From NCBI GenBank assembly GCA_002396385.1, contig DGTD01000008.1:1-6031 (forward strand): 6,031 bases of DNA, read 5' to 3'. This DNA comes from Bacteroidales bacterium UBA4345. GTDB lineage: Bacteria > Bacteroidota > Bacteroidia > Bacteroidales > Paludibacteraceae. The notes under the pieces were generated by a model that saw nothing but the letters and a program-made list of their open reading frames with translations, did not search any database and was not told where the DNA came from. A program made the translations under genes and the position numbers. Positions 1 through 6,004 of this stretch are shown one piece after another. Within the stretch, counting starts at the first letter, position 1. Each line of letters starts with the position of its first letter.

Positions 1-14
1 GAAACATATAAGGC

Positions 15-47
15 TTTGCCATATACACATTCAAGATAATAGATTTA
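15..47 (+). promoter_or_regulatory. Possible Bacteroidetes-type promoter for the FISUMP gene
   Basis: A TTTG at 15-18 could be a -33 box, and TAGATTTA at 40-47 matches the Bacteroidetes -7 consensus TAnnTTTG in all but the last base. The gap between them is 21 bases, close to the usual spacing. The start site would then lie only about 5 bases before the ATG at 58, giving an almost leaderless message, which weakens the case. In DNA this AT-rich a chance match is quite possible. Confidence 0.22.
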
Positions 48-57
48 AATTACAAAT

Positions 58-798
58 ATGAGAATATTGTATATTTTTATAATAATTATTACTTATGCTT
101 TTCGTGGTGTAGCACAAGACATTAGTGGCCAAGTAAACGGGCACAATTACGTGGATTTAGGCTTACCCAGTAAAACATTGTGGGCAACTTGTAATATAGG
201 AGCTGAAAAACCAACCGATAGTGGAGATTACTTTGCATGGGGTGAGACAAGACCCAAAGAAAACTATTCCTGGCAAACATACAAATGGTGTGTGTTTGAA
301 TTAGACTCTATTACAAAGTATTATTTCCGTGATTCTTTGGGACGATACGAAAGAACCGGATTGGGTGTTCCTAATTTGAGTAGAAAAAACAACAAGGACA
401 CAATTTTTTTTGACTATAAAGTTCTTAATACTGATGATGACGCTGCAAGTTGCAATTGGGGGATGCAATGGAGGATGCCGACTATAACTGAAATCAAAGA
501 GTTGATTGGAGGTTGTGAGTGGATATACACACCCGATTTTAACGGAACTAAAGTAAAAGGTTATGTTGGCACATCAAAAGTAAATGGAAACGTCATCTTT
601 TTACCAGCTGTTGGCGAATATCAAGAGACCTCTATTTTCAATATAGTTCCTAGTTGCTCTTATTGGTCTTCATCTTTATATAATAATCCTATTTATAATT
701 CTGATTCGGCATACACTTTACTTTTTTCCTACGACTATATTGACTGGTTCTCCTCCTCTCGAGAATTAGGGTTGAGTGTGCGAGCTGTGGTAAAGTAA
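58..798 (+). CDS. Exported FISUMP-domain (Fibrobacter succinogenes major paralogous domain) protein
   Basis: A 246-residue exported protein of unknown biochemical role. Residues 1-19 form a signal peptide: a positive start (MR), a hydrophobic run (IFIIIITYAF) and a G-V-A cleavage site. The mature protein would begin with Gln20, common for exported Bacteroidetes proteins. There is no lipobox cysteine. The rest carries hallmarks of the FISUMP family (related to DUF1566): YVDLGLPS at 31-38, LWATCNIGA at 41-49, GDYFAWGET at 56-64, CNWGMQWRMPT at 132-142, GYVGTS at 168-173, IFLPAVGEY at 180-188, YWSSSLY at 202-208 and a closing GLSVRAV at 238-244. These run in the usual order up to the C-terminus, so the gene appears complete. 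The family is common in Bacteroidales as cell-surface or secreted modules; no enzymatic activity is established and no catalytic set is visible. The gene is AT-rich (30 G+C in 601-700) and its stop lies directly against a GC-rich RHS fragment, so its 3' edge is probably a recombination boundary. The start at 58 is the only one that keeps the signal peptide. Confidence 0.9.
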   Translation: MRILYIFIIIITYAFRGVAQDISGQVNGHNYVDLGLPSKTLWATCNIGAEKPTDSGDYFAWGETRPKENYSWQTYKWCVFELDSITKYYFRDSLGRYERTGLGVPNLSRKNNKDTIFFDYKVLNTDDDAASCNWGMQWRMPTITEIKELIGGCEWIYTPDFNGTKVKGYVGTSKVNGNVIFLPAVGEYQETSIFNIVPSCSYWSSSLYNNPIYNSDSAYTLLFSYDYIDWFSSSRELGLSVRAVVK

Positions 799-799
799 A

Positions 800-955
800 T
801 TCAATACCGTGTGGCTCAACCGCACCGCCTACGATGCGGTGGACCGTCCGCTGACCCAGACCCTGCCGGGTGACGCCAGCGGTGCGGAAAGCACCACGGC
901 AACGGCCTACGGCATTGACAACGGATGGCTGGCAACGACACTGACGTTCCCCTAA
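800..955 (+). pseudogene. RHS/YD-repeat protein remnant
   Basis: This frame reads FNTVWLNRTAYDAVDRPLTQ, then TLPGDASGAESTTATAYGID and NGWLATTLTFP, then TAA at 953-955: 51 codons. The pattern 'R-T-x-YD-A-x-D-R-P-L-x-x-TLP...TTATAYG' is that of a YD repeat from the RHS family, the beta-cage shell of polymorphic toxins and related surface proteins. Bacteroidales versions commonly read YD-x-L-D-R-P-x-x-x-TLPDG...Y. The first in-frame upstream stop is TAA at 791-793, there is no start codon with a leader, and RHS proteins normally exceed 1000 residues, so this is a fragment. Bases 801-950 contain 97 G+C (65 %), far above the FISUMP gene beside it, with GC-ending codons throughout. In Escherichia coli, rhs genes also pair a GC-rich core with AT-rich tips and flanks. 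The RHS call rests on motif recognition of about 1.5 repeats, so it is likely but not certain. The remnant shows that an rhs-like gene once stood here or contributed a recombined piece. Confidence 0.68.
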
Positions 956-974
956 CCACATTCATACGGTGTGG
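800..974. repeat. Imperfect 14-15-base direct repeat bracketing the RHS remnant
   Basis: TTCAATACCGTGTGG at 800-814 and TTCATACGGTGTGG at 961-974 agree at 13 of 15 positions (one gap, one C/G change). The first copy starts two bases after the FISUMP stop codon. The second lies just after the stop of the RHS reading frame. The pair could be a target duplication or the scar of homologous or slipped-strand recombination, but at this length a chance match is possible. The sequences beyond both copies do not match. Confidence 0.35.
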
Positions 975-1109
975 GGAGAAAACGCAGTGTTGTGTATTAT
1001 CCAGGTCCATTACCCGTACTGAGGACGGTTTTGACGAGTTAGGGATTATAGTGTGAGACGAGTACTGCCGAATAGGTGTATTGTGACTGAAAATAAACAT
1101 AATAACAAT
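956..1109. other. Intergenic stretch without recognisable gene between convergent genes
   Basis: Together with the RHS remnant this makes a 311-base gap between the stop codons of two convergent genes. The 154 bases here show no start with a coding-like frame, no tRNA-like fold and no hairpin followed by a T tract that would serve as a terminator for either neighbour. A short + frame over 991-1053 reads CVLSRSITRTEDGFDELGI before a TGA. Its 'TRTEDGFDELG' part faintly recalls RHS linkers and may be decayed rhs sequence in a shifted frame, but this is too short to call. Confidence 0.5.
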
Positions 1110-1877
1110 TCATAGTTGTCCGCTAAATTCAACATGAATAGTATCTCGGTGGCCGTATTTGTTCATATTCATAAATGTTGGTAAGTTCCAGTCCCAACCA
1201 ACAGAGTCTTTAATTTCTGAATAGAGTACCCATTCCTTGATAAGTTGATAGGAAAATTTTGGTTGCGTTTTAATAGTCAATATGTTATAGAAGCAGGAAA
1301 TTGTATCGGAATCAATAGACTCTTTATTGTTGTAGCAATAAATAGAGTACTCGTGCACTGGCTTTATATTGCCCTCGGTCAACTGATAAAAGCCAACAAT
1401 TCCGTCATCAATATTGTCGTGCGCCTTGAATATTTCTACTTTCACTAAATTCTTGCTACCTTCTAATAACTCTGCATTTCGATAGAATGATTTTTCTTCC
1501 TTCAAAAGCCACTTGTCTTTCGTTCGCTCAAATATGTACAGGGGACAGTCTTCGATTGTTACCTCTCCCATACCTGCATTTCTGTTATATCCTATTATAT
1601 AACAATAACCTAGGTGATACCAGTCGGAAAAGATGCTGTCTTCTATTTCTATCTGAAACTCTTTCGTGAGCTGTTCGTATGTTAAGCGGGGTACACTATC
1701 TCTTCCATCGAATACCAGATTAGAGACGGTTCCTTCAACTTTCACACATGAGTCTTCTAGCTTGCGCTGAGCATTTGATAAATCGTGGGTTGTATTTTGG
1801 AGGCTGCAACCCAATGCGAGTAGCATTACAATTATTAGTGCTGTTATTCTATGATAAATAATGTTTATTTTAATCAT
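1110..1877 (-). CDS. Predicted lipoprotein of unknown family, translationally coupled to the LRR gene
   Basis: A 255-residue protein I do not recognise. The N-terminus is a plausible type II signal peptide: positive and polar residues (MIKINIIYHR), a hydrophobic run (ITALIIVMLLALG) and Cys24 in the context A-L-G-C. The lipobox is imperfect because Leu is at -4 rather than -3, but the whole pattern fits lipid attachment. The residues after Cys24 (SLQNTTHD) are not the acidic cluster typical of the Bacteroidetes surface-export signal, so a periplasm-facing anchor is as likely as surface display. The mature part is mixed polar with several aromatic patches (DWYHLGYCYIIGYN at 85-98, YIFERTKDKWLLKEE at 114-128), further cysteines (44, 92, 111, 181, 195) and no obvious catalytic motif. 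It resembles a small beta-rich envelope protein. The ATG overlaps the stop of the preceding LRR gene as ATGA, so it is probably translated from the same message. No terminator follows its stop at 1110. The sampled region 1501-1600 has 39 G+C, lower than the LRR gene it is coupled to. Confidence 0.85.
   Translation of the reverse strand: MIKINIIYHRITALIIVMLLALGCSLQNTTHDLSNAQRKLEDSCVKVEGTVSNLVFDGRDSVPRLTYEQLTKEFQIEIEDSIFSDWYHLGYCYIIGYNRNAGMGEVTIEDCPLYIFERTKDKWLLKEEKSFYRNAELLEGSKNLVKVEIFKAHDNIDDGIVGFYQLTEGNIKPVHEYSIYCYNNKESIDSDTISCFYNILTIKTQPKFSYQLIKEWVLYSEIKDSVGWDWNLPTFMNMNKYGHRDTIHVEFSGQL
1874..1877 (-). promoter_or_regulatory. ATGA start/stop overlap (translational coupling site)
   Basis: Read on the minus strand, ATG at 1877-1875 starts the lipoprotein and TGA at 1876-1874 ends the LRR protein. 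Such a 4-base overlap usually means that a ribosome finishing the first gene re-initiates on the second. It implies one message and linked production of the two proteins. No separate promoter or clear Shine-Dalgarno sequence is seen for the lipoprotein. Confidence 0.85.
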
Positions 1878-4800
1878 TTGATGGCTTTCTTAATGTCTAT
1901 TCCCGAATCTTCCGATAGGAAAAGGTCCTTTATATTGCAGTTGTAGAAGGCCGGACTGCCTGCTTCTTTTATGCCGTACAGTTTAACGCTTACCAGCGCT
2001 TTGCAGTCTTCAAAGGCTTTCTCGGCTATAGAGCAGTTATCTCCCTTTATAACAATTGATTTCAGTGCACTGCACCCTTTAAAGGCCAGACTGTCGATGG
2101 CTTTCATTTTTTCGGGCAGTTGTACCTGCTCCAATTTTGAACAATTACGGAAAAGTCCCTCTTTTATATGCGTGACCTTTTCTGGCAAAGTTGCTGTTTT
2201 TAGTGCTTTGCAGCCTGAAAAGGCGTTTGCACCTAAACTTTTCAGTTTGGCTGGTAGTTGTATCGATTCAATCTTGCTGTTCTGGAAGCAGTAGTCGCCA
2301 ATAGCGGTCGTTTTGCCCGATATGGTTATCTCTGTTATGTGGCAGCCCTCGAAGGCGTAGTCGCTGATACTTTTAACTGAATCGCTGGTTGTGTAGCTGT
2401 AGTCGCGGACGTATGCCGACGGATGGTAGAGGAGTTCGCTCTGGTCTTTTGTATACAGTACGTTGTCGACTACTGCATAGCGATCGCATTCGGTGCTTAA
2501 ATATAGTTTGCTCAAATTCCTGCATTTCTTGAACACAGCATTACCCATATAGTTTAGCTGTTCGGGTAGGTCGACTTGTGTAAGGTTGCCGCAATAGCGG
2601 AAGGCTTCGTCGTTTATCATTTCCACACTGTCTGGCAGCATTATGTCGGTCAGACTATCACAATATTCGAACGCCTTTTCCCCGATTTCTTTCAAACCAT
2701 TGCTCAAATAAATGCTTTTCAACTCCGGACATTTCCCAAACGCACCTTCCTCAATTGATTCTATGGTGCTTGGCAGCGATATGGAGGTAAGCGATTGGCA
2801 GTTATAGAAGGTGTGGTAGTTGATTTTGTCTAAACTCTCGGGTATGCCTATCGTTGCCAGACAACGGCACTCTGCGAAAGCCTCAATACCCAGTTCTTTC
2901 AAGTTTTGTGGAAGATTTATCTGTTTCAGCGTTGCGCAACCTCCAAATGCACCTATCCCAATTTCGCGTAGCGTTTTGGGTAGTTTGACGTAGTGAAGAA
3001 AATTGCAGTTCGCAAATGCATATTTCTCGATAACTTCCACTGGCGCCTCTATTGTTATTCCGTAGATGTCCGTCTCTTCAAATGCCGACTCGGCTATTTT
3101 TGTAATGGTATATGGAGTCCCATTAAACGATACCTGAGGAGCTATTGTCAGCGTCTCCGCTCTGTTATGTTTGTATTTTGTAAGTTCTACTTGGTTTGTC
3201 CCTATTAATTTGTATTTGAAATCTTTATCTTCTAGTATGCCAGAACCCTTTTTCGTCTTCTTTTGACCGTTTGCCGTCATAATGTTTTTGAACTTTGCCC
3301 AGCCCTCCGTCTTGCGGTAGTTTTTTACGGCGTTTTCAGGGACTATCAGGCTAACTCTGTTGTAGCAGTATTGGTCGAAAGTGTTTTCAGCAATGGCTGG
3401 CGGTGTTTCTCCGTTCATCACAATCGATAAGTTCCCTTCGTTGTTCAGCATGCACGTCAGCATGCCAAGTTCTGTAAAGGTGTTGGCAAACGCGCTTTCC
3501 CCTATCGAGTTCACACTGGCCGGTATGCTGATGCCGGTCAGTTGCGGACAGTTGGCGAAGGCATGGTCGCCTATCGATTCCAGTTCTTCTGGCAGCTCGA
3601 TGTGGCTCAGCGACACACAGTCCGAGAACGTAGCCTTGTCGATACGGGTCAGTCTCTTTGGCAGCTTTATATGTTCCAACGACCTGCAGCTCATAAATGC
3701 TGCAGAGCCAATTTTTTCGATGCTTTCGGGTAGCTCAACTTTTTTCAGTTTCTCGCACCATAGGAAACAGCGTTCGCTGATTTCGGTCAGACCTTCTGGA
3801 AGGTCGACCTGAACAAGGTCCTGGCAGTCAAAAAATGCTCCTTCTTCGAAGGTTTGCAGGCCTGCCGAAAGGTCTAAGTGCGAAATTTTACTTTTTGAAA
3901 AGGCCCTCTGGCTAATTTGTTTTATGCTGCCGTCAACGGTGTATGCCCGATCTTTTCTTCCTCTTGGGTACGCAATCAGTATGGAATGGTCTTTTGTGAC
4001 CAAAACACCGTCGATGGTAGAGTAGTATTGGTTGTTGGCCGACACTTCGAAACGGGTCAGATTACCAGCATCGGCAAATGTAGTGTTATTCATTGCGTCA
4101 ACACTGTCTGGTAGTAGGTAGCACTCGTCCTTCTTTGCCGCCGGGTAGGCTATTAGAGCGCCTCTGCGGTCGTATAGAACGCCGTCTTGGCAGATGTAGT
4201 GTTGGTTGTTCGCATCTATCTTTATCTCTTGTAGTTTAAGGTCTCCGTTGAACGCGTTGTTGCCAATCGCTTCCAATTTTTCTGGCAGGAATATGGTGGT
4301 CAGGCTCAAGTTGAAGCAGAAGGCCTCGTTTTCTATAAAGCGTAGATTTTGGGGCAGGACCAAATTTTTGATTCCCGAGCAGAGGCAGACCGAGCGGTAG
4401 CCGATGCTGGTTATTGTTTCTGGCAATTCGATGGATGTCAGTTCCCTACAGTCTTCTATGCTGTTACGGCCTATCCGGTCAACTGTGTAGGTGTTATCTT
4501 TGTATGTTATGGTGCCGGGTATTGAGAGCGCTCCCGACAGCTTTTTGTCGACGTTGATGAGGGTGGCAGTTTGGCTTCCGTTTGGGCGGAAGGTCATGGC
4601 GCCGTTGTCGATGCTGATGTCGTCCAGCATCTTGATTTTGCCGAACTTGTTCCACAAATCTGCTGCTTTATATTTTTGTAAGTTGTCGCGACTTACGTAC
4701 AGTGTCGCACGTTTTAGCGTGTCGTCGTCGAATGGGTCGTTTGTTTCGGCGGGTGCGCTTCCCTGGACATAGACGCTTTCCAGTTTGTCACATTTGTAGA

Positions 4801-5947
4801 AGGCGCCTCCCGACAACTCGTTTAGCGAAATGGGCAGGCTGATTGTTCTCAGTGAGGTACAATTGTAGAACGCCTGGATGCCTATAAGGCTGATGTTGTC
4901 GAATAGGTAAATGCTTTCCAGTTTCGTGCAGTCGATAAAGCTGGCAGGAGCCAATCCTACTGTGGTCGGTGGCACTTGGTAGCTTTTCTCTTTCCTTCCC
5001 TTGGGATAGCAGAGTAGTATGTTGCCATACTTGTCGAATAAGACGCCGTCTTTGTCGCAGAAACTTTGGTTGCCGGCATCGACCCGTATGTGTTGTAGCG
5101 AGTCGCAGTGTGCGAACGTGCCGAAGGGTATATAGCTGATGTTGGCTGGTATGTGTATTTGTTGTAGCTTCTCGCAGTTTTCCAGCGCACCTTTTTCAAT
5201 CTCTGTAACCAGGTATATTTTGCCCTCGTATCCTACTGTTTCTGGTAGGTGCAGGGTTCCTGCCAGGTCAGGGTTGCATTGTTCTACACAGACTTGTTTT
5301 TTATCGTTTTCGCTGATTCGGAAAATGACGTTTTCTGTGAAAATCAGGTCTTTGTCTTGCTCTTCTTCGTCTTCTTCTTCCTCGTTGCCTAAGTTGGGGA
5401 GGTTCTTCAGCTCGCTAATAGAGTGTATGTTCTTGAATTTTTTCCAATTATCGTCTTTCTCGTAAAGTTCAATGGCGTCTGGTTGAACGTATACTGTGCC
5501 TGATGTATAGGTACTTTGGTCGAAACTCTTGTTTGATATGTGGGGTGGGGTGGAAGCGAAACTGACTATTAGTGTCAGTTTTTCACAGCCGACAAATGCG
5601 TATTGGCCGATGGCTGATAGGTTTTGAGGAAAAACAATGCTCTTTATTCCACTCCATGCGAAAGCATGTTCTCCAATGTAGGTCAAATGGTCGGTGAACT
5701 GTACGGAATGCAGTTGCTCGCAACCGGCAAATGCTTTGGTTTGTATTTTCTTTATCTGTTCTAAATTGACCGATTGCAGGGTGATACAGCCGCTAAAGGC
5801 GTTCTCTCCGATTTCTGTGACTTGGTAGACCTTTCCCGAATGTTTCATCTGGGCTGGTATGTCAAGATTCGGGTTTATACTGTCAAGGTGTCCGCTGACT
5901 GCGACTTCTCTATCGCTGATTTTAATGTACTTTAATAGATCTGCCAT
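1874..5947 (-). CDS. Giant modular BspA-like leucine-rich-repeat (LRR_5) protein
   Basis: A 1357-residue protein from the ATG at 5947 (1377 if the ATG at 6007 is used; numbering here follows the longer form, so the preferred start is Met21). It consists almost entirely of 23-residue repeats of the BspA/TpLRR type, L-x-x-I-x-LP-x-x-L-x-x-I-x-x-x-AF-x-x-C, in about 36 copies with a cysteine ladder. They form four modules, each opened by a header containing IP..V.Y.GK.Y.VT.I (about 25-74, 222-278, 463-520, 925-979). The first three close with a cap 'YV......Y.....W.KF..I' (about 166-194, 431-458, 881-909). Four hairpin-like inserts of the type 'DGVL(F/Y)....L..YP.GRK...Y.V' sit at 319-346, 608-634, 665-692 and 1179-1206. 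Linkers are strongly acidic (209-220) and basic (915-920). BspA-like proteins bind host proteins or other ligands at the cell surface; no enzyme domain is present. Oddities: no clear signal peptide from either start, no C-terminal sorting domain, and an incomplete last cap. Start 5947 is preferred because 6007 lies at the foot of a terminator-like hairpin. The frame stays open to the window edge (reading IRQEAQKKM before 6007), so an extension beyond the window cannot be excluded. Confidence 0.9.
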   Translation of the reverse strand: MADLLKYIKISDREVAVSGHLDSINPNLDIPAQMKHSGKVYQVTEIGENAFSGCITLQSVNLEQIKKIQTKAFAGCEQLHSVQFTDHLTYIGEHAFAWSGIKSIVFPQNLSAIGQYAFVGCEKLTLIVSFASTPPHISNKSFDQSTYTSGTVYVQPDAIELYEKDDNWKKFKNIHSISELKNLPNLGNEEEEDEEEQDKDLIFTENVIFRISENDKKQVCVEQCNPDLAGTLHLPETVGYEGKIYLVTEIEKGALENCEKLQQIHIPANISYIPFGTFAHCDSLQHIRVDAGNQSFCDKDGVLFDKYGNILLCYPKGRKEKSYQVPPTTVGLAPASFIDCTKLESIYLFDNISLIGIQAFYNCTSLRTISLPISLNELSGGAFYKCDKLESVYVQGSAPAETNDPFDDDTLKRATLYVSRDNLQKYKAADLWNKFGKIKMLDDISIDNGAMTFRPNGSQTATLINVDKKLSGALSIPGTITYKDNTYTVDRIGRNSIEDCRELTSIELPETITSIGYRSVCLCSGIKNLVLPQNLRFIENEAFCFNLSLTTIFLPEKLEAIGNNAFNGDLKLQEIKIDANNQHYICQDGVLYDRRGALIAYPAAKKDECYLLPDSVDAMNNTTFADAGNLTRFEVSANNQYYSTIDGVLVTKDHSILIAYPRGRKDRAYTVDGSIKQISQRAFSKSKISHLDLSAGLQTFEEGAFFDCQDLVQVDLPEGLTEISERCFLWCEKLKKVELPESIEKIGSAAFMSCRSLEHIKLPKRLTRIDKATFSDCVSLSHIELPEELESIGDHAFANCPQLTGISIPASVNSIGESAFANTFTELGMLTCMLNNEGNLSIVMNGETPPAIAENTFDQYCYNRVSLIVPENAVKNYRKTEGWAKFKNIMTANGQKKTKKGSGILEDKDFKYKLIGTNQVELTKYKHNRAETLTIAPQVSFNGTPYTITKIAESAFEETDIYGITIEAPVEVIEKYAFANCNFLHYVKLPKTLREIGIGAFGGCATLKQINLPQNLKELGIEAFAECRCLATIGIPESLDKINYHTFYNCQSLTSISLPSTIESIEEGAFGKCPELKSIYLSNGLKEIGEKAFEYCDSLTDIMLPDSVEMINDEAFRYCGNLTQVDLPEQLNYMGNAVFKKCRNLSKLYLSTECDRYAVVDNVLYTKDQSELLYHPSAYVRDYSYTTSDSVKSISDYAFEGCHITEITISGKTTAIGDYCFQNSKIESIQLPAKLKSLGANAFSGCKALKTATLPEKVTHIKEGLFRNCSKLEQVQLPEKMKAIDSLAFKGCSALKSIVIKGDNCSIAEKAFEDCKALVSVKLYGIKEAGSPAFYNCNIKDLFLSEDSGIDIKKAIK
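1877..3241 (-). repeat. LRR module 4 (residues 923-1377), incomplete cap
   Basis: The header at about 925-979 contains LTIAPQVSFNGTPYTITKIA. About sixteen LRR units follow, making this the longest uninterrupted run, with one insert at 1179-1206 (DNVLYTKDQS...YHP). The protein stops at ...NIKDLFLSEDSGIDIKKAIK, where modules 1-3 would continue with a long W-K-F cap. Either a short alternative cap is used or the original C-terminus was lost. Confidence 0.8.
3281..4624 (-). repeat. LRR module 3 (residues 462-909)
   Basis: The header at about 463-520 contains LSIPGTITYKDNTYTVDRIG. About a dozen LRR units follow. Two consecutive units carry the 'DGVL...YP..(R/K)K' insert back to back (608-634 and 665-692). 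The cap at 881-909 contains LIVPENAVKNYRKTEGWAKF followed by KNI. A basic linker, QKKTKKGSG at 915-923, separates it from module 4. Confidence 0.8.
4634..5347 (-). repeat. LRR module 2 (residues 221-458)
   Basis: The header at about 222-278 contains LHLPETVGYEGKIYLVTEI. About five LRR units follow, one expanded by the 'DGVLFDKYGN...YPKGRK' insert at 319-346. The cap at about 431-458 contains RATLYVSRDNLQKYKAADLW followed by NKFGKI. Module 3 follows after only a few residues. Confidence 0.8.
5417..5947 (-). repeat. LRR module 1 (residues 21-197)
   Basis: This is the shortest module. The header (about 25-74, with LDIPAQMKHSGKVYQVTEIG) is followed by about four LRRs ending near residue 165. The cap contains TVYVQPDAIELYEKDDNWKKFKNI, split over 171-194. 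An acidic linker, EEEEDEEEQDKD at 209-220, then leads to module 2. It is encoded by a GAA/GAG/GAT run at 5348-5383, a short trinucleotide-like tract. Confidence 0.8.
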
Positions 5948-5972
5948 GTGAAACGATTGGGGAAATTGATAT

Positions 5973-6004
5973 AAAAAAAGTGCATCAATTTTTTTGATGC
6001 ACTT
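5973..6004 (-). terminator. Intrinsic terminator-like hairpin upstream of the LRR gene
   Basis: A perfect 11-base-pair stem (5978-5988 with 5994-6004) encloses a 5-base loop. On the minus strand it reads AAGTGCATCAA, AAAAA, TTGATGCACTT, and a run of seven T (5979-5973) follows into ATATC. This is the classic rho-independent layout in the minus direction; on the + strand the following sequence (CATTTTCTTTT) is a poorer tract. It most simply ends an upstream minus-strand gene. It lies only 25 bases before the ATG at 5947, so it might instead act as an attenuator in the LRR gene's leader. Confidence 0.72.

Noticed and set aside
404..411. Run of eight T in the FISUMP gene, a possible phase-variation tract
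   Set aside because: The reading frame is intact, the tract is short and lies in AT-rich DNA, and there is no sign of an alternative product.
819..840. ACCGCA (819-824) and TGCGGT (835-840) hairpin
   Set aside because: The stem is only 6 bp with a 10-base loop and no T tract. It lies in the RHS-like frame and is probably chance.
848..882. Inverted repeat CCGCTG (848-853) with CAGCGG (877-882), inner ACCC/GGGT
   Set aside because: It sits inside the RHS coding-like frame, has a bulge and no T tract, so it is not a terminator. GC-rich codons easily give such pairings.
956..974. CCACA/TGTGG 5-bp inverted repeat
   Set aside because: It is too short and has no T tract; it was considered as a terminator for the FISUMP gene and not supported.
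689..1100. Two minus-strand open frames across the RHS remnant (961-689 and 1100-816)
   Set aside because: They are rich in Arg, Pro, His and Cys, as expected for the complement of GC-rich coding DNA. They show no domain pattern and overlap the FISUMP gene or its remnant neighbour.
5348..5383. GAA/GAG trinucleotide tract as a microsatellite
   Set aside because: It is interrupted by GAC/GAT and mixed GAA/GAG codons and is simply the acidic linker of the LRR protein; I noted it there.
1971..5465. Many plus-strand open frames of 60-143 codons opposite the LRR gene
   Set aside because: They are antisense shadows of a long repetitive gene. Their Ser/Leu/Phe-rich composition mirrors the repeat codons and none has a coherent domain.
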